This document shows, one piece after another, positions 35,474-45,168 of a stretch of DNA of 64,000 nucleotides. A program made the translations under genes and the position numbers. The notes beneath the pieces were generated by a model that saw nothing but the letters and a program-made list of their open reading frames with translations, did no database searches and was not told where the DNA came from. This stretch comes from Chryseosolibacter sp035628595 (GTDB lineage Bacteria > Bacteroidota > Bacteroidia > Cytophagales > Cyclobacteriaceae): positions 1-64,000 of the forward strand of contig DASPJN010000017.1 of the NCBI GenBank assembly GCA_035628595.1, given 5' to 3'. Within the stretch, counting starts at the first letter, position 1, and each line of letters begins with the position of its first letter.

Positions 35474-36385
35474 TTATTGCAGCTTACGACAAGGCTTCTT
35501 TAAATCAATACGATATAGCTTTCCGCCAATTAAATCCAGTTCGCGTTCATCGACAATGTAAAGCCGGTTGTTGCCGGAAAAGGTTATACCGGCTTTATGA
35601 GAAAAGTGGTTAAGGGCGATTCTTTGCAACGTTCCACCAGAAAAATTTCCAGGTGTGAAATCAGCGATTAGCCAAATGTATTGGTGGGAGAGAAGGGCCA
35701 GTGTTTTTCCATCAGGACTAAGATCGGCTCCGGTTACCCAACAATCGATCATAGGTCCCTCGCCGAGATAAATGCTGTCAACTACTTGCGCCTCATATGT
35801 CCCGGGTCGTTTCGGCAGTTTGTAAACTCTCGTGTATCCGGTAAATGGTCGTGTTCGGTTCTTGGAAAAAAGGTATAGCGCGTCGTCCATTGCGATGAAT
35901 GCGTCCATGTCAAAATTTTTCCCTTCGTCCGAAGCTGGGTATGCACGTTGGTCGCTGTACTTGTATCTGATAATTTCCGCGGTAATAACTCTTGCTGTGA
36001 TCGTCTCGGGATCCGGAATCACATAGATTTTTAGCTCGCGTTTGTCATTTTTGTTATTACCGAATGCGCCAATATACATCATTCCGTCTTTATCGGTCGC
36101 GAGCGATTCCCATCCGGCGTTTGGATGATTAAGTTGAAGGCTCCGTTGAAGATTACCCAGTGTGTCAAAACAAAAGAGCATTGGAGGCCCTCCATCATTG
36201 TGAGTCCAAAGAAAATTCGATCTTGACATCGCAAGGCCGGAAGCTTCTTTGACATGTTTTGGCAGGGTTGCTAGTTCGAATAATTCGTAGCCTTTGTGGC
36301 TTTCATTGGGTGAAATTGTATTGCGCGTTTGCGCAAACGCGCATAGACTCAGGCAAATAAAGCTTACAACACATGAGAGCTTCAT
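35474..36385 (-). CDS. Secreted beta-propeller-like protein of unknown function
   Basis: This 303-residue protein has a signal peptide (LCAFAQT). The mature part has blade-like repeats: EASGLAMSRSNFLWTHNDGG, then DTLGNLQRSLQL, and DLSPDGKTLALLSHQ, followed by NRLYIVDERELDLIGGKLYR. The SGLA.S....lWThNDsG pattern occurs in a conserved group of Bacteroidota propeller proteins without assigned function. It overlaps the glycosyltransferase gene upstream by 4 bp, so it is co-expressed with polymer synthesis. It might bind the polymer or be a carbohydrate-active propeller, but no catalytic residues can be named. Confidence 0.75.
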   Translation of the reverse strand: MKLSCVVSFICLSLCAFAQTRNTISPNESHKGYELFELATLPKHVKEASGLAMSRSNFLWTHNDGGPPMLFCFDTLGNLQRSLQLNHPNAGWESLATDKDGMMYIGAFGNNKNDKRELKIYVIPDPETITARVITAEIIRYKYSDQRAYPASDEGKNFDMDAFIAMDDALYLFSKNRTRPFTGYTRVYKLPKRPGTYEAQVVDSIYLGEGPMIDCWVTGADLSPDGKTLALLSHQYIWLIADFTPGNFSGGTLQRIALNHFSHKAGITFSGNNRLYIVDERELDLIGGKLYRIDLKKPCRKLQ

Positions 36386-37563
36386 CTTGTTTCAAAAGCC
36401 ATGTTTCCTATATATTGGCTGATTCTTTTTGTGCGAAAGTATACTTTCTCATAGATGTCAAATACCTCTGCTGCTGTGTTGTTCCAACTGAACCGCCTGG
36501 CGTTGATCAGCCCGTCTACAACTTTATCGAGACGCAGTGTTTGATTCGTTAACATGTTTGTAATTGCCTGGGCAATTTCCCTGGCGTTAAAAGGATCTAT
36601 AAGAAGGGCAGCATCGCCTGCGATTTCCGGAAGACACGAAACATTCGATGTGATTACCGGTGTGCCACACGCCATTGCTTCGACAACAGGCATTCCAAAG
36701 CCCTCCGATAACGATGGATACAAAAACAAGGTACTCGCATTGTAGAGCGCAGGCAGATCAGCATCATCGATATATCCTGGCGTAATAAACTTTCTAAACT
36801 TATCCTGTTGATTTAGTACTGTCAACTCGTCACTTATGAGTTCGGATGGAAGCCCCGGCGTAACGATTGGCAGTGGTTTTTCGGTAGAAGATGCGTACAT
36901 GCAGTATGCTTCCAGCACGCGAAGCGCATTTTTGCGTGACGCAGTATTACCAAGGAAGAGGATGAAATTGGCCGGCAGCTTATATTTCTTCCTGACGTTC
37001 GCTGCCGATTGCTTATCATCAATTATTTTAAAGCGCTGTTCATCAATTCCATTATAAATTACTTTGATTTTTCTTTCATCAATTTTCAGTCGTTCAAGAA
37101 TTCGTTCCTTCTGGTAGTTAGATACCGTGATGACCGCGTCACTCTTTGGGGTGATGATCGGAATCATTTTTCGCCTGTAATAATTTCCGAATTGCTGATA
37201 CAATGTGTCATTTGTAGAGATCGGGTCCATGAAGATGACATCGTGCAGTGTTTGAACTACCGGCACGGTCGAAAACCATGGTGTGGTGTTGCCTGTACAG
37301 TGCAGCACATGAACCCTGTCTTGTTTTGTTGCCAGAGGAAGGAAAAACTGTTCAAAGTCGAAGAATACTTTGCCAGAAAGCGTTTTTACCTTGAGGTTTT
37401 CAGATTCACTCAGACATGATCTGTCGACATCATTTTTCGCATACACCACAAATTCTGTCGAAGGGTTTAACGCCTGTAATTTTTTTATCAGCTGTAACGC
37501 TGATGATTCAATTCCAAATTTTTGTTTTCTGAATAAGCGTTGAACTTCGATCCCGATCTTCAT
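36382..37563 (-). CDS. Family 4 glycosyltransferase
   Basis: This 393-residue GT-B enzyme starts at MKIGIEVQRLF; the frame extends seven codons upstream into the preceding gene, which is unlikely to be used. The signature is clear: VIYNGIDEQRF, FILFLGNTASRKNALRVLEAY, and the EX7E region LFLYPSLSEGFGMPVVEAMA followed by CGTPVITSNVSCLPEI. The type is that of WbaZ/mannosyltransferase-like enzymes that add hexoses to lipid-linked units. It is part of a tight minus-strand operon (39699 to 35474) with 4-bp overlaps. The sugar is unknown. Confidence 0.93.
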   Translation of the reverse strand: MKIGIEVQRLFRKQKFGIESSALQLIKKLQALNPSTEFVVYAKNDVDRSCLSESENLKVKTLSGKVFFDFEQFFLPLATKQDRVHVLHCTGNTTPWFSTVPVVQTLHDVIFMDPISTNDTLYQQFGNYYRRKMIPIITPKSDAVITVSNYQKERILERLKIDERKIKVIYNGIDEQRFKIIDDKQSAANVRKKYKLPANFILFLGNTASRKNALRVLEAYCMYASSTEKPLPIVTPGLPSELISDELTVLNQQDKFRKFITPGYIDDADLPALYNASTLFLYPSLSEGFGMPVVEAMACGTPVITSNVSCLPEIAGDAALLIDPFNAREIAQAITNMLTNQTLRLDKVVDGLINARRFSWNNTAAEVFDIYEKVYFRTKRISQYIGNMAFETR

Positions 37564-37576
37564 GACTTGTGTGTTT

Positions 37577-38494
37577 TTAAGCAAATAATTTCATCTTGTT
37601 TCCGTTCGAAAGGTGTGTAATGTTCCATACGCACGCACGCCAGAAAGCCTTCACATGTTGCATTTCCCTTTGCTTCAAATAAGTTAAGATGTTCTTTGGC
37701 AATGAGAATATAACAAAGAACATTAATGACAGCATCTTTAATAATCCCGACGAATTGCGACGCATATACAACAGTCTGTTCCGCGTCATATAATAAGTCT
37801 TAAGAGTCGAGTTTTTTCCCACGGACATTGATTCCTTGTGGTAGACTCGGGACTTCGGAACAAAGTAAATTTTATAGCCAGCTCGTTTAATGGACTCGCA
37901 CCAGTCTATTTCCTCGTAGTAGAGAAAAAAAAGTTCAGGCATGATGCCAACCTTGTTGACCACACGGCGCGGCACCATCATAGAGCATCCATGTGCAAGA
38001 TCTGTTTCTTTAAGAGTGTCATGCTGGCCCATGTCTCTCTCCATAAATCCAATCCGCTTATTTCTCCCCGTCAATGGATTGAGACATGTGCTTCCAGCAT
38101 ATTGAATTATATTGTCTGAATTATGAAAAATAATTTTCGATGATGCTGCCCCCGCGTTCGGATTTTCCTCGAACAATTCCACCAGGGGCTGAAGAAATCC
38201 CGGATCCACTTCTGTGTCGTTGTTAAGGAACAATAGATATTCACCTTTCGCCTCCGCGATTCCAAGATTATTTCCCCCGGCAAAACCCAGGTTGGTTTCA
38301 CTGCAAATTACTTTTACCGTTGGAAAACGATCCTTGATCTCGTTCTCAGGGTTTACATTTGAACAGTTGTCAACCACAATTACTTCAAAATTTGGATACG
38401 TAACACGTTCGAGCGACTTCAGTAGTTCGACCGTATGATGAAGCTGGTTGAAGTTGATTGTAATTATACTGACAAGTGGTTTCGACATACTCAT
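37577..38494 (-). CDS. Family 2 glycosyltransferase (rhamnosyltransferase-like)
   Basis: This is a 305-residue GT-A enzyme. ITINFNQLHHTVELLKSL and VVDNCSNVNPENE form the nucleotide-sugar end, ETNLGFAGGNNLGI and LFLNNDTEVDPGFL carry the DxD-type motif, and FLYYEEIDWCESIKRAGY carries the acidic catalytic region. This is the WbbL/RfbF-like rhamnosyltransferase pattern. A weakly hydrophobic helix near residues 255-275 may hold it at the membrane. It overlaps the upstream GT2 gene by 4 bp. Rhamnose is only a suggestion by similarity. Confidence 0.92.
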   Translation of the reverse strand: MSMSKPLVSIITINFNQLHHTVELLKSLERVTYPNFEVIVVDNCSNVNPENEIKDRFPTVKVICSETNLGFAGGNNLGIAEAKGEYLLFLNNDTEVDPGFLQPLVELFEENPNAGAASSKIIFHNSDNIIQYAGSTCLNPLTGRNKRIGFMERDMGQHDTLKETDLAHGCSMMVPRRVVNKVGIMPELFFLYYEEIDWCESIKRAGYKIYFVPKSRVYHKESMSVGKNSTLKTYYMTRNRLLYMRRNSSGLLKMLSLMFFVIFSLPKNILTYLKQREMQHVKAFWRACVWNITHLSNGNKMKLFA

Positions 38495-39699
38495 ATGTTT
38501 TTAGGATCTGAGTGACTAACCTGGCCATGTGGTGTATGGATGAATGTTTTGTTCGCTCCCTTCAGCTTAAACATAAGTGAAAGCATTTTGACAAATACCA
38601 TCGGTACCATTAGCACGGATCTTAAGAGTTTCCAGTTATATAATCGTGACGGGATTGCAAACATCATTGTGATGACATTAGCTGCAAGCAATCCAGCCCA
38701 AACCATCGGTTTAACATTCACATAGCCGGCGAAAACAAAAGACGCAATCATGATCAGCCCGAGCAGCCCAAGGTTCAGAAGTCGCGGCAACTGGATGTTT
38801 CGAAGAACAGTTGCGTTGAAATAGTTGAAATTACCTTTGAAAAGAAACGCGACACCCTTCGAAAAAAACTTTTTCAGATAATAGAACTGGCTTGATATCC
38901 ATCTCTTTCGCTGTCTTTCAAAAACTTCAGGGTTGTCCACTTTCTCATCATACACAATGATATCTTTTGCATAATGCACCGGACGGTTTCGTTCAATGAG
39001 CTTGTATTCGAGCTCGCGATCAAATCCGCCAATGGAATCCATAGATGACATAATGGATTTGAATGTCCGGTATTCGAAGAACATTCCTGATCCGTTCAAT
39101 GAAGATGACAAGCCCAAAGCGACGTTTCCCTGACGGTAAATGAAGTTGTTAATAGTTTCACTTAATCCGTCGAGCATCGCCATTTGGTTATTTTCATTTT
39201 TCGGCTCACGTCTTCCCTGTATCGCACGATAACCGATTTCTGCCAGGTTATTCATTTTCCGGAGGAAGTGTGACTCCATAACATTGTCTGCATCCAGCAC
39301 CACTGCGAAGTGATAGTTGTCGCCGAGTACTTCCATTGCCTTGTTGAGTGCTCGCACCTTTGTGCTTTTTTCAAACTTAACCTCCACCACTTTGATTGGC
39401 AGTTCCCGTAGCGCAGTCAATGTTGCTGGTTTCAGCGAGTCTGCAATAACAACAACATCAAATTTGTCAGCCGGATAATGTTGATTAAGGGCGCGTGCTG
39501 CTACTCCGGGAATGACAGCGTCTTCCTTGTAAGCTGGTATAAGCACCGCAACTCGTCGTTTTGTTTTTGCTTCCGGTGCGCGTTCATTCTTGTAAAACAA
39601 AGCTGAAAAGCTGAGCAGGAATGAATACCCGGTAACGTACGCGAAGTAAATCAGTAAGATCAGTTCGAGGAGATACATGGATTGGGTTGTTATAGTCAA
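38491..39699 (-). CDS. Membrane family 2 glycosyltransferase (cellulose-synthase-like)
   Basis: This 402-residue protein has an N-terminal helix (about 10-32), a GT-A domain (about 48-265) and two C-terminal helices (about 305-365). The motifs are VAVLIPAYKEDAVIPGVA, VVIADSLKP, AVVLDADNVMESHFL (DxD), and the processive-type QRKRWISSQFYYLKKF (Q/RxxRW). It resembles Bacteroidota membrane GT2 proteins of capsule loci. It lies directly downstream of the initiating sugar transferase and overlaps the next GT2 by 4 bp. Confidence 0.9.
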   Translation of the reverse strand: MTITTQSMYLLELILLIYFAYVTGYSFLLSFSALFYKNERAPEAKTKRRVAVLIPAYKEDAVIPGVAARALNQHYPADKFDVVVIADSLKPATLTALRELPIKVVEVKFEKSTKVRALNKAMEVLGDNYHFAVVLDADNVMESHFLRKMNNLAEIGYRAIQGRREPKNENNQMAMLDGLSETINNFIYRQGNVALGLSSSLNGSGMFFEYRTFKSIMSSMDSIGGFDRELEYKLIERNRPVHYAKDIIVYDEKVDNPEVFERQRKRWISSQFYYLKKFFSKGVAFLFKGNFNYFNATVLRNIQLPRLLNLGLLGLIMIASFVFAGYVNVKPMVWAGLLAANVITMMFAIPSRLYNWKLLRSVLMVPMVFVKMLSLMFKLKGANKTFIHTPHGQVSHSDPKNI

Positions 39700-39725
39700 C
39701 CCGGTTTTGTGGACCGGGTTGAAGG

Positions 39726-40841
39726 TTATACTTTTTCTTTTTGCAAAAGGGCTGGTACTGTTTTCAGCATGATTCTCACATCCATCAGGAGCGAATTCTT
39801 CATTGCATATTCCATGTCCAGTGCGATTCGCTCTTCTTCAGACATGTCTTCTTTCCCACGCTTGGTGATTTGCCACAGCCCCGTGATTCCGGCGGGTGCT
39901 AAGAATCGCCACGCAATCTGATCTTTCGTTAGTTTCTCAGCTTCATATAGCGGAAGCGGCCGGTTGCCAACCAGCGACATATCGCCGATGAGGACATTAA
40001 ATAATTGTGGAATTTCATCAAGCGATGTGTTTCTCAAAAACTGTCCGAACTTTGTGATTCGAGGATCGTCCTTGATCTTGAAGAAAACGCCGTTACCCGT
40101 TGGAGCGTTAGCATTGTACTGATTTAGATGAGACAATGTTTGCAGCTCTTTGTCTGCGCCAACACGCATTGACCTGAACTTAAAGAAGTCGAATATCTGA
40201 TACCCGGATCCCGCGCGTTTTGATATGTAGAAGATAGGCCCTTTTGATTCGAGCTTAATGATCAATGCAATCAAGATGAGGATCGGTGAAAGCATCAGAA
40301 TTGCCGTACCCGCAACAAGGATGTCGAAGGCTCTTTTCAGTCTCCACAGCTTAACCTGTGGCACTCCATCAAGCGCCTGTGTTTTATATGGGGCAGTGCC
40401 TCGTTGCTTCTTGTAGGTCTTTAATCTTTTAACGAAGTCAATGCGTTTAAGCAACCCCGATGTTACAGGGCCGTAGTGATAATCGTCGGCACCAATACTG
40501 ATCGCTGACTGCTTTGCATGGATATCGAACTTGTTTGTGTAGATAAAAACGGGAATCGCCCGACTCCGGGTAAGTCCCTTCAACGCGACAAGTTCGTCCT
40601 GCACACTCAGCGGATTGACAAGAACGGCGTCGAAGCTGCTGTCACTTTCAAGCTTGTTCAATGCCTGTTTCATCGTGAACGTCGTAAAGAACGTGTTGTC
40701 CTCTACATAATCCTTGACAAGAGAACCAGCAGGTTCAATCCGAATTATCTTTCTTGTAAACGGTGCTAATTGTGACTTAGCTTCTTCCAAAACAACGGAC
40801 TGCGCTGCCTGTAAAGACGAAGCTTGTAATGCTAAATCCAT
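39726..40841 (-). CDS. Initiating sugar transferase with N-terminal pseudo-receiver domain
   Basis: This is a 371-residue phosphoglycosyl transferase. Residues about 1-145 look like a receiver domain: FDAVLVNPLS, where N76 stands in the phospho-acceptor Asp position, then IPVFIYTNK and GADDYHYGPV. Residues about 170-371 are the bacterial sugar transferase domain with one re-entrant membrane helix (LVAGTAILMLSPILILIALI), FKFRSMRVGADKE, RITKFGQFLRNTSLDEIPQL and GDMSLVGNRP. The enzyme attaches the first sugar-phosphate to undecaprenyl phosphate. A stand-alone receiver gene lies 13 bp upstream, so protein-level control through receiver pairing is plausible. Most family members have extra N-terminal membrane helices instead. 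Confidence 0.92.
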   Translation of the reverse strand: MDLALQASSLQAAQSVVLEEAKSQLAPFTRKIIRIEPAGSLVKDYVEDNTFFTTFTMKQALNKLESDSSFDAVLVNPLSVQDELVALKGLTRSRAIPVFIYTNKFDIHAKQSAISIGADDYHYGPVTSGLLKRIDFVKRLKTYKKQRGTAPYKTQALDGVPQVKLWRLKRAFDILVAGTAILMLSPILILIALIIKLESKGPIFYISKRAGSGYQIFDFFKFRSMRVGADKELQTLSHLNQYNANAPTGNGVFFKIKDDPRITKFGQFLRNTSLDEIPQLFNVLIGDMSLVGNRPLPLYEAEKLTKDQIAWRFLAPAGITGLWQITKRGKEDMSEEERIALDMEYAMKNSLLMDVRIMLKTVPALLQKEKV

Positions 40842-40854
40842 AGATTAACCTTTA

Positions 40855-41250
40855 TTATTTAACTGACACAGTTTGTACTTTAGAGGTCAAGGCTCGCTCG
40901 ACTTCATTCAGAAATGCTTGTGGCTCAAATGGCTTCACAAAATAGGTGAAGGCACCTAACTCCAGACACTGTAGCCGCTTAACCGGATCATCGTCTCCAG
41001 AGAGAACAATTACCGGAATGGTTCTAAACAAACCACTGTTACCCAGGTACTCCAACAACTCGACACCATCCATTGAAGGCATTTTGAGATCAGTTATAAT
41101 AAGATCAGGAGAGTTTCCGTCTGTTAACCATGACCAGGCTTCCATCCCGTCATTCATCACCGTAACCTCATACTTGCGTTGCAAGATCTTCCCCAAAAGC
41201 CAGCACAAAGGAGCGTCATCTTCGATGACCAAAACCTTTTTCATGTTCAC
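40855..41250 (-). CDS. Single-domain response regulator upstream of sugar transferase
   Basis: This is a 131-residue receiver domain with all active-site residues: E10-D11-D12, phospho-acceptor D54 in LIITDLKMP, and the conserved lysine in YFVKPFEP. It has no DNA-binding output. A start two codons later (MKKVLVIEDD) is equally possible. It lies 13 bp upstream of the sugar transferase that carries an inactive receiver-like domain, so the phosphorylated form may control polymer initiation by binding that protein. The kinase is not encoded next to it. Confidence 0.9.
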   Translation of the reverse strand: MNMKKVLVIEDDAPLCWLLGKILQRKYEVTVMNDGMEAWSWLTDGNSPDLIITDLKMPSMDGVELLEYLGNSGLFRTIPVIVLSGDDDPVKRLQCLELGAFTYFVKPFEPQAFLNEVERALTSKVQTVSVK

Positions 41251-41429
41251 TTACCGTTAAAAAAATGCGTGCTTTAAAGCTCTGTGTTTTTCTTACTTGA
41301 TCTTTAAAGCCAACTTTGTTAGACATAAATTTTTAGTTGCTTATGCATTATAAATTTTGATACCAACCTTTCGGATACTGCTCGAAAGCCATAAGCAACT
41401 TTAAACGAAAACGGATGCGTCGGGTGAGA

Positions 41430-42530
41430 TTAAAATATTCGATGTGCTGCTTCGAAAGTTTTCTGGCGATTTACTTTTCTGGTGGGAGTGTAGATGAAGG
41501 CAGCAGCTTCGTAAAATTCTTTGGGGACATGATAAGCTGAGAAAGCGCGAAGGAGCGTTTCCTTTACTTCCCGGATTACATCAGCAGCCGGTGCAGGAGA
41601 TTCAAAGATCATCACCAAACGCTCCCCAAGTGAACCGTCAGGGATGCCGAAAAAAAAGAATGGCTGCTTGAGTGACCTTCGTGTAAATAATTGGCCAATT
41701 TCATTTTCAAGTAATTCAGGTGAGATCTTTACACCGGCAGAATTGATCACATTGTCATAACGCCCGCGCCATTCGAATTGATGATTGTTAAAGATGGAAA
41801 CAACATCGTTCGTGATCACAGGTTCATGTAGATAGGGTGCTTGAATAACAAGGCAACTTCGTTCATCAGCCGAAACAGAAATTTCCGGCAAGCATGTGAA
41901 TGACTGTTCACGAAACGGAGATATTCGCTTCAGTGCGATGTGCGAAATCGTCTCCGTCATTCCATAAGTAATGAATGCGTTAAGCGCGAATGATCGTACA
42001 CGTCCCTCGATATTTTCATTCAGCGGAGCGCCGCCAATGATACACGTTGAGATTGCGTTTAGTATTTGTGGATGTTTTGACTCAAGCACATGTTGGACTT
42101 GATAAGGGACCAGGGCGGTGAAGCCTATCGTCATTCCCTCGGGAAAATTGTTAAACGGATTGCTGGCAGGTTCAACAGCGATGATCTTCAATCCAAGTTC
42201 AAGACTTCTGACAAGCATCATCATGCCTGCAATGTACTTTGTGTCAAGAGCAACGACGGCGCTCGTTCCTGTACGAAGGTTCAACGCTTCGCCTGTTAAT
42301 TTTGCACTTGTAATCATTTGTGACCGATGAATCGAAATTCTTTTCGGTGTTCCGGTGGAACCGCTCGTCTGGATCGTGAACATCTCCTGTCCTGAAAGCC
42401 ACGCATGCATGAACTCAAAGGTGCTTCGTTCAAAGTCTGTCTTGGCTTTCGCAGTTCCATTAAGGATACTGGCAATGGTTACCTCGCGGTGATTAATTGA
42501 AATGCTTTCATATGGGTAACCATTGCTCAT
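41430..42530 (-). CDS. menE: o-Succinylbenzoate-CoA ligase
   Basis: This 366-residue AMP-forming acyl-CoA synthetase has the P-loop TIQTSGSTGTPKRISIHR, TYGMTETISHIA, and the adenylate region WRGRYDNVINSAGVKISPE. It is short relative to fatty-acid ligases, as is usual for Bacteroidota MenE. It activates o-succinylbenzoate in menaquinone synthesis. The position after menB supports the assignment. No menC lies between menB and menE, although this order is common in related genomes; the 87-bp gap is too short. Confidence 0.9.
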   Translation of the reverse strand: MSNGYPYESISINHREVTIASILNGTAKAKTDFERSTFEFMHAWLSGQEMFTIQTSGSTGTPKRISIHRSQMITSAKLTGEALNLRTGTSAVVALDTKYIAGMMMLVRSLELGLKIIAVEPASNPFNNFPEGMTIGFTALVPYQVQHVLESKHPQILNAISTCIIGGAPLNENIEGRVRSFALNAFITYGMTETISHIALKRISPFREQSFTCLPEISVSADERSCLVIQAPYLHEPVITNDVVSIFNNHQFEWRGRYDNVINSAGVKISPELLENEIGQLFTRRSLKQPFFFFGIPDGSLGERLVMIFESPAPAADVIREVKETLLRAFSAYHVPKEFYEAAAFIYTPTRKVNRQKTFEAAHRIF

Positions 42531-42617
42531 CAGGCTGCGAGAATAAGCTCATCAACGCATCTGTTTGTGACGCAAATCACGACAGATGAAAAATGGGCTG
42601 AAAATGTTTCTTGTTAA

Positions 42618-43442
42618 TTATGGGAACTTCGGATACTTCGACCAGTCGGGGTTCCGCTTCTCCATAAATGCGTCCTTACCCTCTTTCGCTTCCTCACTCA
42701 GATAATATAATAGTGTGGCGTTACCTGCGAGTTCCTGAATCCCGGCTTGTCCGTCAAGTTCAGCATTGAAAGATGATTTCAACATACGCAAGGCCAAAGG
42801 ACTTTTTGCAATGATCTTTCTGCACCATGAAACATATGTTTCTTCCAACATCTCAAGCGGAACGACCTTGTTCACAAGCCCCATCTCCAATGCTTCTTTC
42901 GCATCGTACTGGTCACACAAAAACCAGATCTCACGCGCTTTTTTCTGACCGACAATACGCGCGAGATACGAGGCGCCAAAACCGCCGTCGAAGCTTCCCA
43001 CTTTTGGTCCTGTCTGGCCGAACCGGGCATTCTCTGCTGCAATTGTAAGATCACAGACCACATGCAATACATGACCTCCGCCGATTGCCCAACCGGCTAC
43101 AGCTGCTATTACAGGTTTCGGAATCGATCTGATCATCTTCTGAAGATCAAGAACGTTCAAACGTGGCATCTTGTCATCACCTACGTATCCGCCGTGTCCG
43201 CGAACGCTTTGATCCCCGCCGCTGCAAAAAGCCTTTCCGCCTTCACCGGTGAAAACGATAACACGAATATCCTCATCCTCGCGACAGATCGCTGTCGCGT
43301 CGATCATTTCTTGCACCGTCAGCGGAGTGAATGCGTTATGCACCTCCGGCCGGTTGATGCTGATGCGCGCTATACCATCGTACTTATGAAAAAGTATCTC
43401 TTTGTATTCTTTGATTGGTTGCCACGGAAATTTAAGATTCAT
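42618..43442 (-). CDS. menB: 1,4-Dihydroxy-2-naphthoyl-CoA synthase
   Basis: This 274-residue crotonase-fold enzyme has RISINRPEVHNAFTPLTVQEM, CSGGDQSVRGHGGYVG, GGHVLHVVCDLTIAAENARF and KVGSFDGGFGASYLARIVG, all diagnostic of MenB. It closes the ring of o-succinylbenzoyl-CoA. The length matches the family (about 275-285). It overlaps menD by 11 bp, so translation is coupled. Confidence 0.97.
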   Translation of the reverse strand: MNLKFPWQPIKEYKEILFHKYDGIARISINRPEVHNAFTPLTVQEMIDATAICREDEDIRVIVFTGEGGKAFCSGGDQSVRGHGGYVGDDKMPRLNVLDLQKMIRSIPKPVIAAVAGWAIGGGHVLHVVCDLTIAAENARFGQTGPKVGSFDGGFGASYLARIVGQKKAREIWFLCDQYDAKEALEMGLVNKVVPLEMLEETYVSWCRKIIAKSPLALRMLKSSFNAELDGQAGIQELAGNATLLYYLSEEAKEGKDAFMEKRNPDWSKYPKFP

Positions 43443-45168
43443 AGCTATTTTTTATTTTCAGTTTTAGGTTGTCGAATATTTCACGGTTGACGTGAACATT
43501 GGTTTCCACTTCCAGAACTTTCGTCCGTCCGTCCTGCTCGAAGAAACTTTTTATATAATTACGAAGCTTGCGTTTGCTATCGAGTTTTAAGTGCTCGAAG
43601 TTAAACTCCTCGCATAACTTGTCGGCCGTTAGCCGCTGGTTCGTGATGAAATACTCTGCCGCTTCGGGTTGTGACGCCGGTCCATCAATCATATTGAAGA
43701 TGACGCCCCCGTGATTGTTAAGCAACAGTACGCGCAAATTAGGTAATGCATAGTTATGCCAGAAAGCGTTCCGGTCATAGAAGAATGCAACATCTCCGGT
43801 AATCAGAATATTAATTACGTCAGCAGACAGTGCATGGCCAATGGCGGTACTTGTGCTGCCGTCGATGCCGCTTGTTCCGCGGTTGGCGTAAACCTTAATA
43901 TTCTTTTTTTTCTGACGACCGGTGCTTAAGCCTATAAAGTTTGCATATCGAACACTCATGCTGTTGGCGAGGTGAAGATTGCAATTGTCCGGAATGTCGG
44001 ATAATAATTCCTTGACAACTTCTATTTCATTGAGTTTGTCCTGTGGAAAAAATTCATTGATCGCGCGTGTCGCGCGCCGTTCCTCAATCTCCCACAGCTT
44101 CTGAAAATTGAACTGCTTTTGGGATTCAAATGTCTCCGCCGGCAGAATCTCATTTAAAAGCCGGATTATGCTTGTTGGCGATGCAGCAAATACATCAGTT
44201 AGATTTTTGAAAGGATCCGACGCGAGCCCGGCGTACTGAATATGCCAATGAGCTTTTGCAGGATACTTGCGGAGAAATAGTTTTAGATTTTTAGAAACCA
44301 GCGACTTTCCCATTGTAATGAGTAAGGTTGGCTGGAGGGTTGTTTTTACCTGGTCACTTGCCTGACCTAAAAACAAATCGGAATGTGTAATAAAAGACTC
44401 ATCCTCGTTCATATTCGAAATGATGTCGCATACCACCGGGATTTTATGAGTCCGTGAGAGCCGGCCAATCTCAGAATGCAAAATAGCGTCGTAATCTTGT
44501 TGCCCGACTACAATCAGAATTTTGCTCGCCGAAGTCCAGCCTTCGCGAATCTTATCCGCTACAGCTGATGAGATATAGTTTTCTCCTTTATGATAATCAA
44601 TCGTTCGGACCGGGCCTGAATATTCTGTCTTTTCTTCTTTTTGCGGATAGAGCGGTTCCCGGAATGGTGTATTAATATGAACCGGACCTTTCGGCTCCTG
44701 CTGAGCAAGATTGATAGCATCGTTGACAATACGGTTAATCGCCCATTTGCTATCAGCGTGATCGTAATCCTGTGGAAGTTGGAAAGATTTCTTTACATGC
44801 TTCCCAAAAATATCAGGTTGGAAGATCGTTTGGCCATCATGCTGACCGATCCACTCCGAAGGTCTGTCTGCAGTAAAAATGATCAGCGGGGTTTCACTAA
44901 AATACGCTTCCGATACAGCCGGTGCGAAATTATAAGCCGCCGAGCCTGATGTACAAATCATAGCGACCGGCAGTTGCTTCTGTTGTGCAATGCCAAGCGC
45001 CACAAATCCAGCACTGCGTTCGTCGCTGAATGTCCTTGTATTGATTCTCGGATGACGTGTAAATGCAAGTGTAAGTGGGGCGCAACGTGACCCGGGACAC
45101 AGCACAGTTTCTGTTACTCCTTTTAGAGCGCAGAGTTCGGCAATGTCAAAAATTGGCTGATAATGCAT
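43432..45168 (-). CDS. menD: SEPHCHC synthase (MenD)
   Basis: This is a 578-residue ThDP enzyme. CPGSRCAPLTLAFTRHP and FSDERSAGFVALGIAQ at the N-terminus, MICTSGSAAYNFAPAVSEAY, FTADRPSEWIGQHDGQTI, and the ThDP motif ITGDVAFFYDRNA near residue 460 are diagnostic. It joins isochorismate and 2-oxoglutarate. The gene starts at the menF stop (1-bp overlap) and overlaps menB. All key residues appear intact. Confidence 0.97.
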   Translation of the reverse strand: MHYQPIFDIAELCALKGVTETVLCPGSRCAPLTLAFTRHPRINTRTFSDERSAGFVALGIAQQKQLPVAMICTSGSAAYNFAPAVSEAYFSETPLIIFTADRPSEWIGQHDGQTIFQPDIFGKHVKKSFQLPQDYDHADSKWAINRIVNDAINLAQQEPKGPVHINTPFREPLYPQKEEKTEYSGPVRTIDYHKGENYISSAVADKIREGWTSASKILIVVGQQDYDAILHSEIGRLSRTHKIPVVCDIISNMNEDESFITHSDLFLGQASDQVKTTLQPTLLITMGKSLVSKNLKLFLRKYPAKAHWHIQYAGLASDPFKNLTDVFAASPTSIIRLLNEILPAETFESQKQFNFQKLWEIEERRATRAINEFFPQDKLNEIEVVKELLSDIPDNCNLHLANSMSVRYANFIGLSTGRQKKKNIKVYANRGTSGIDGSTSTAIGHALSADVINILITGDVAFFYDRNAFWHNYALPNLRVLLLNNHGGVIFNMIDGPASQPEAAEYFITNQRLTADKLCEEFNFEHLKLDSKRKLRNYIKSFFEQDGRTKVLEVETNVHVNREIFDNLKLKIKNSYES

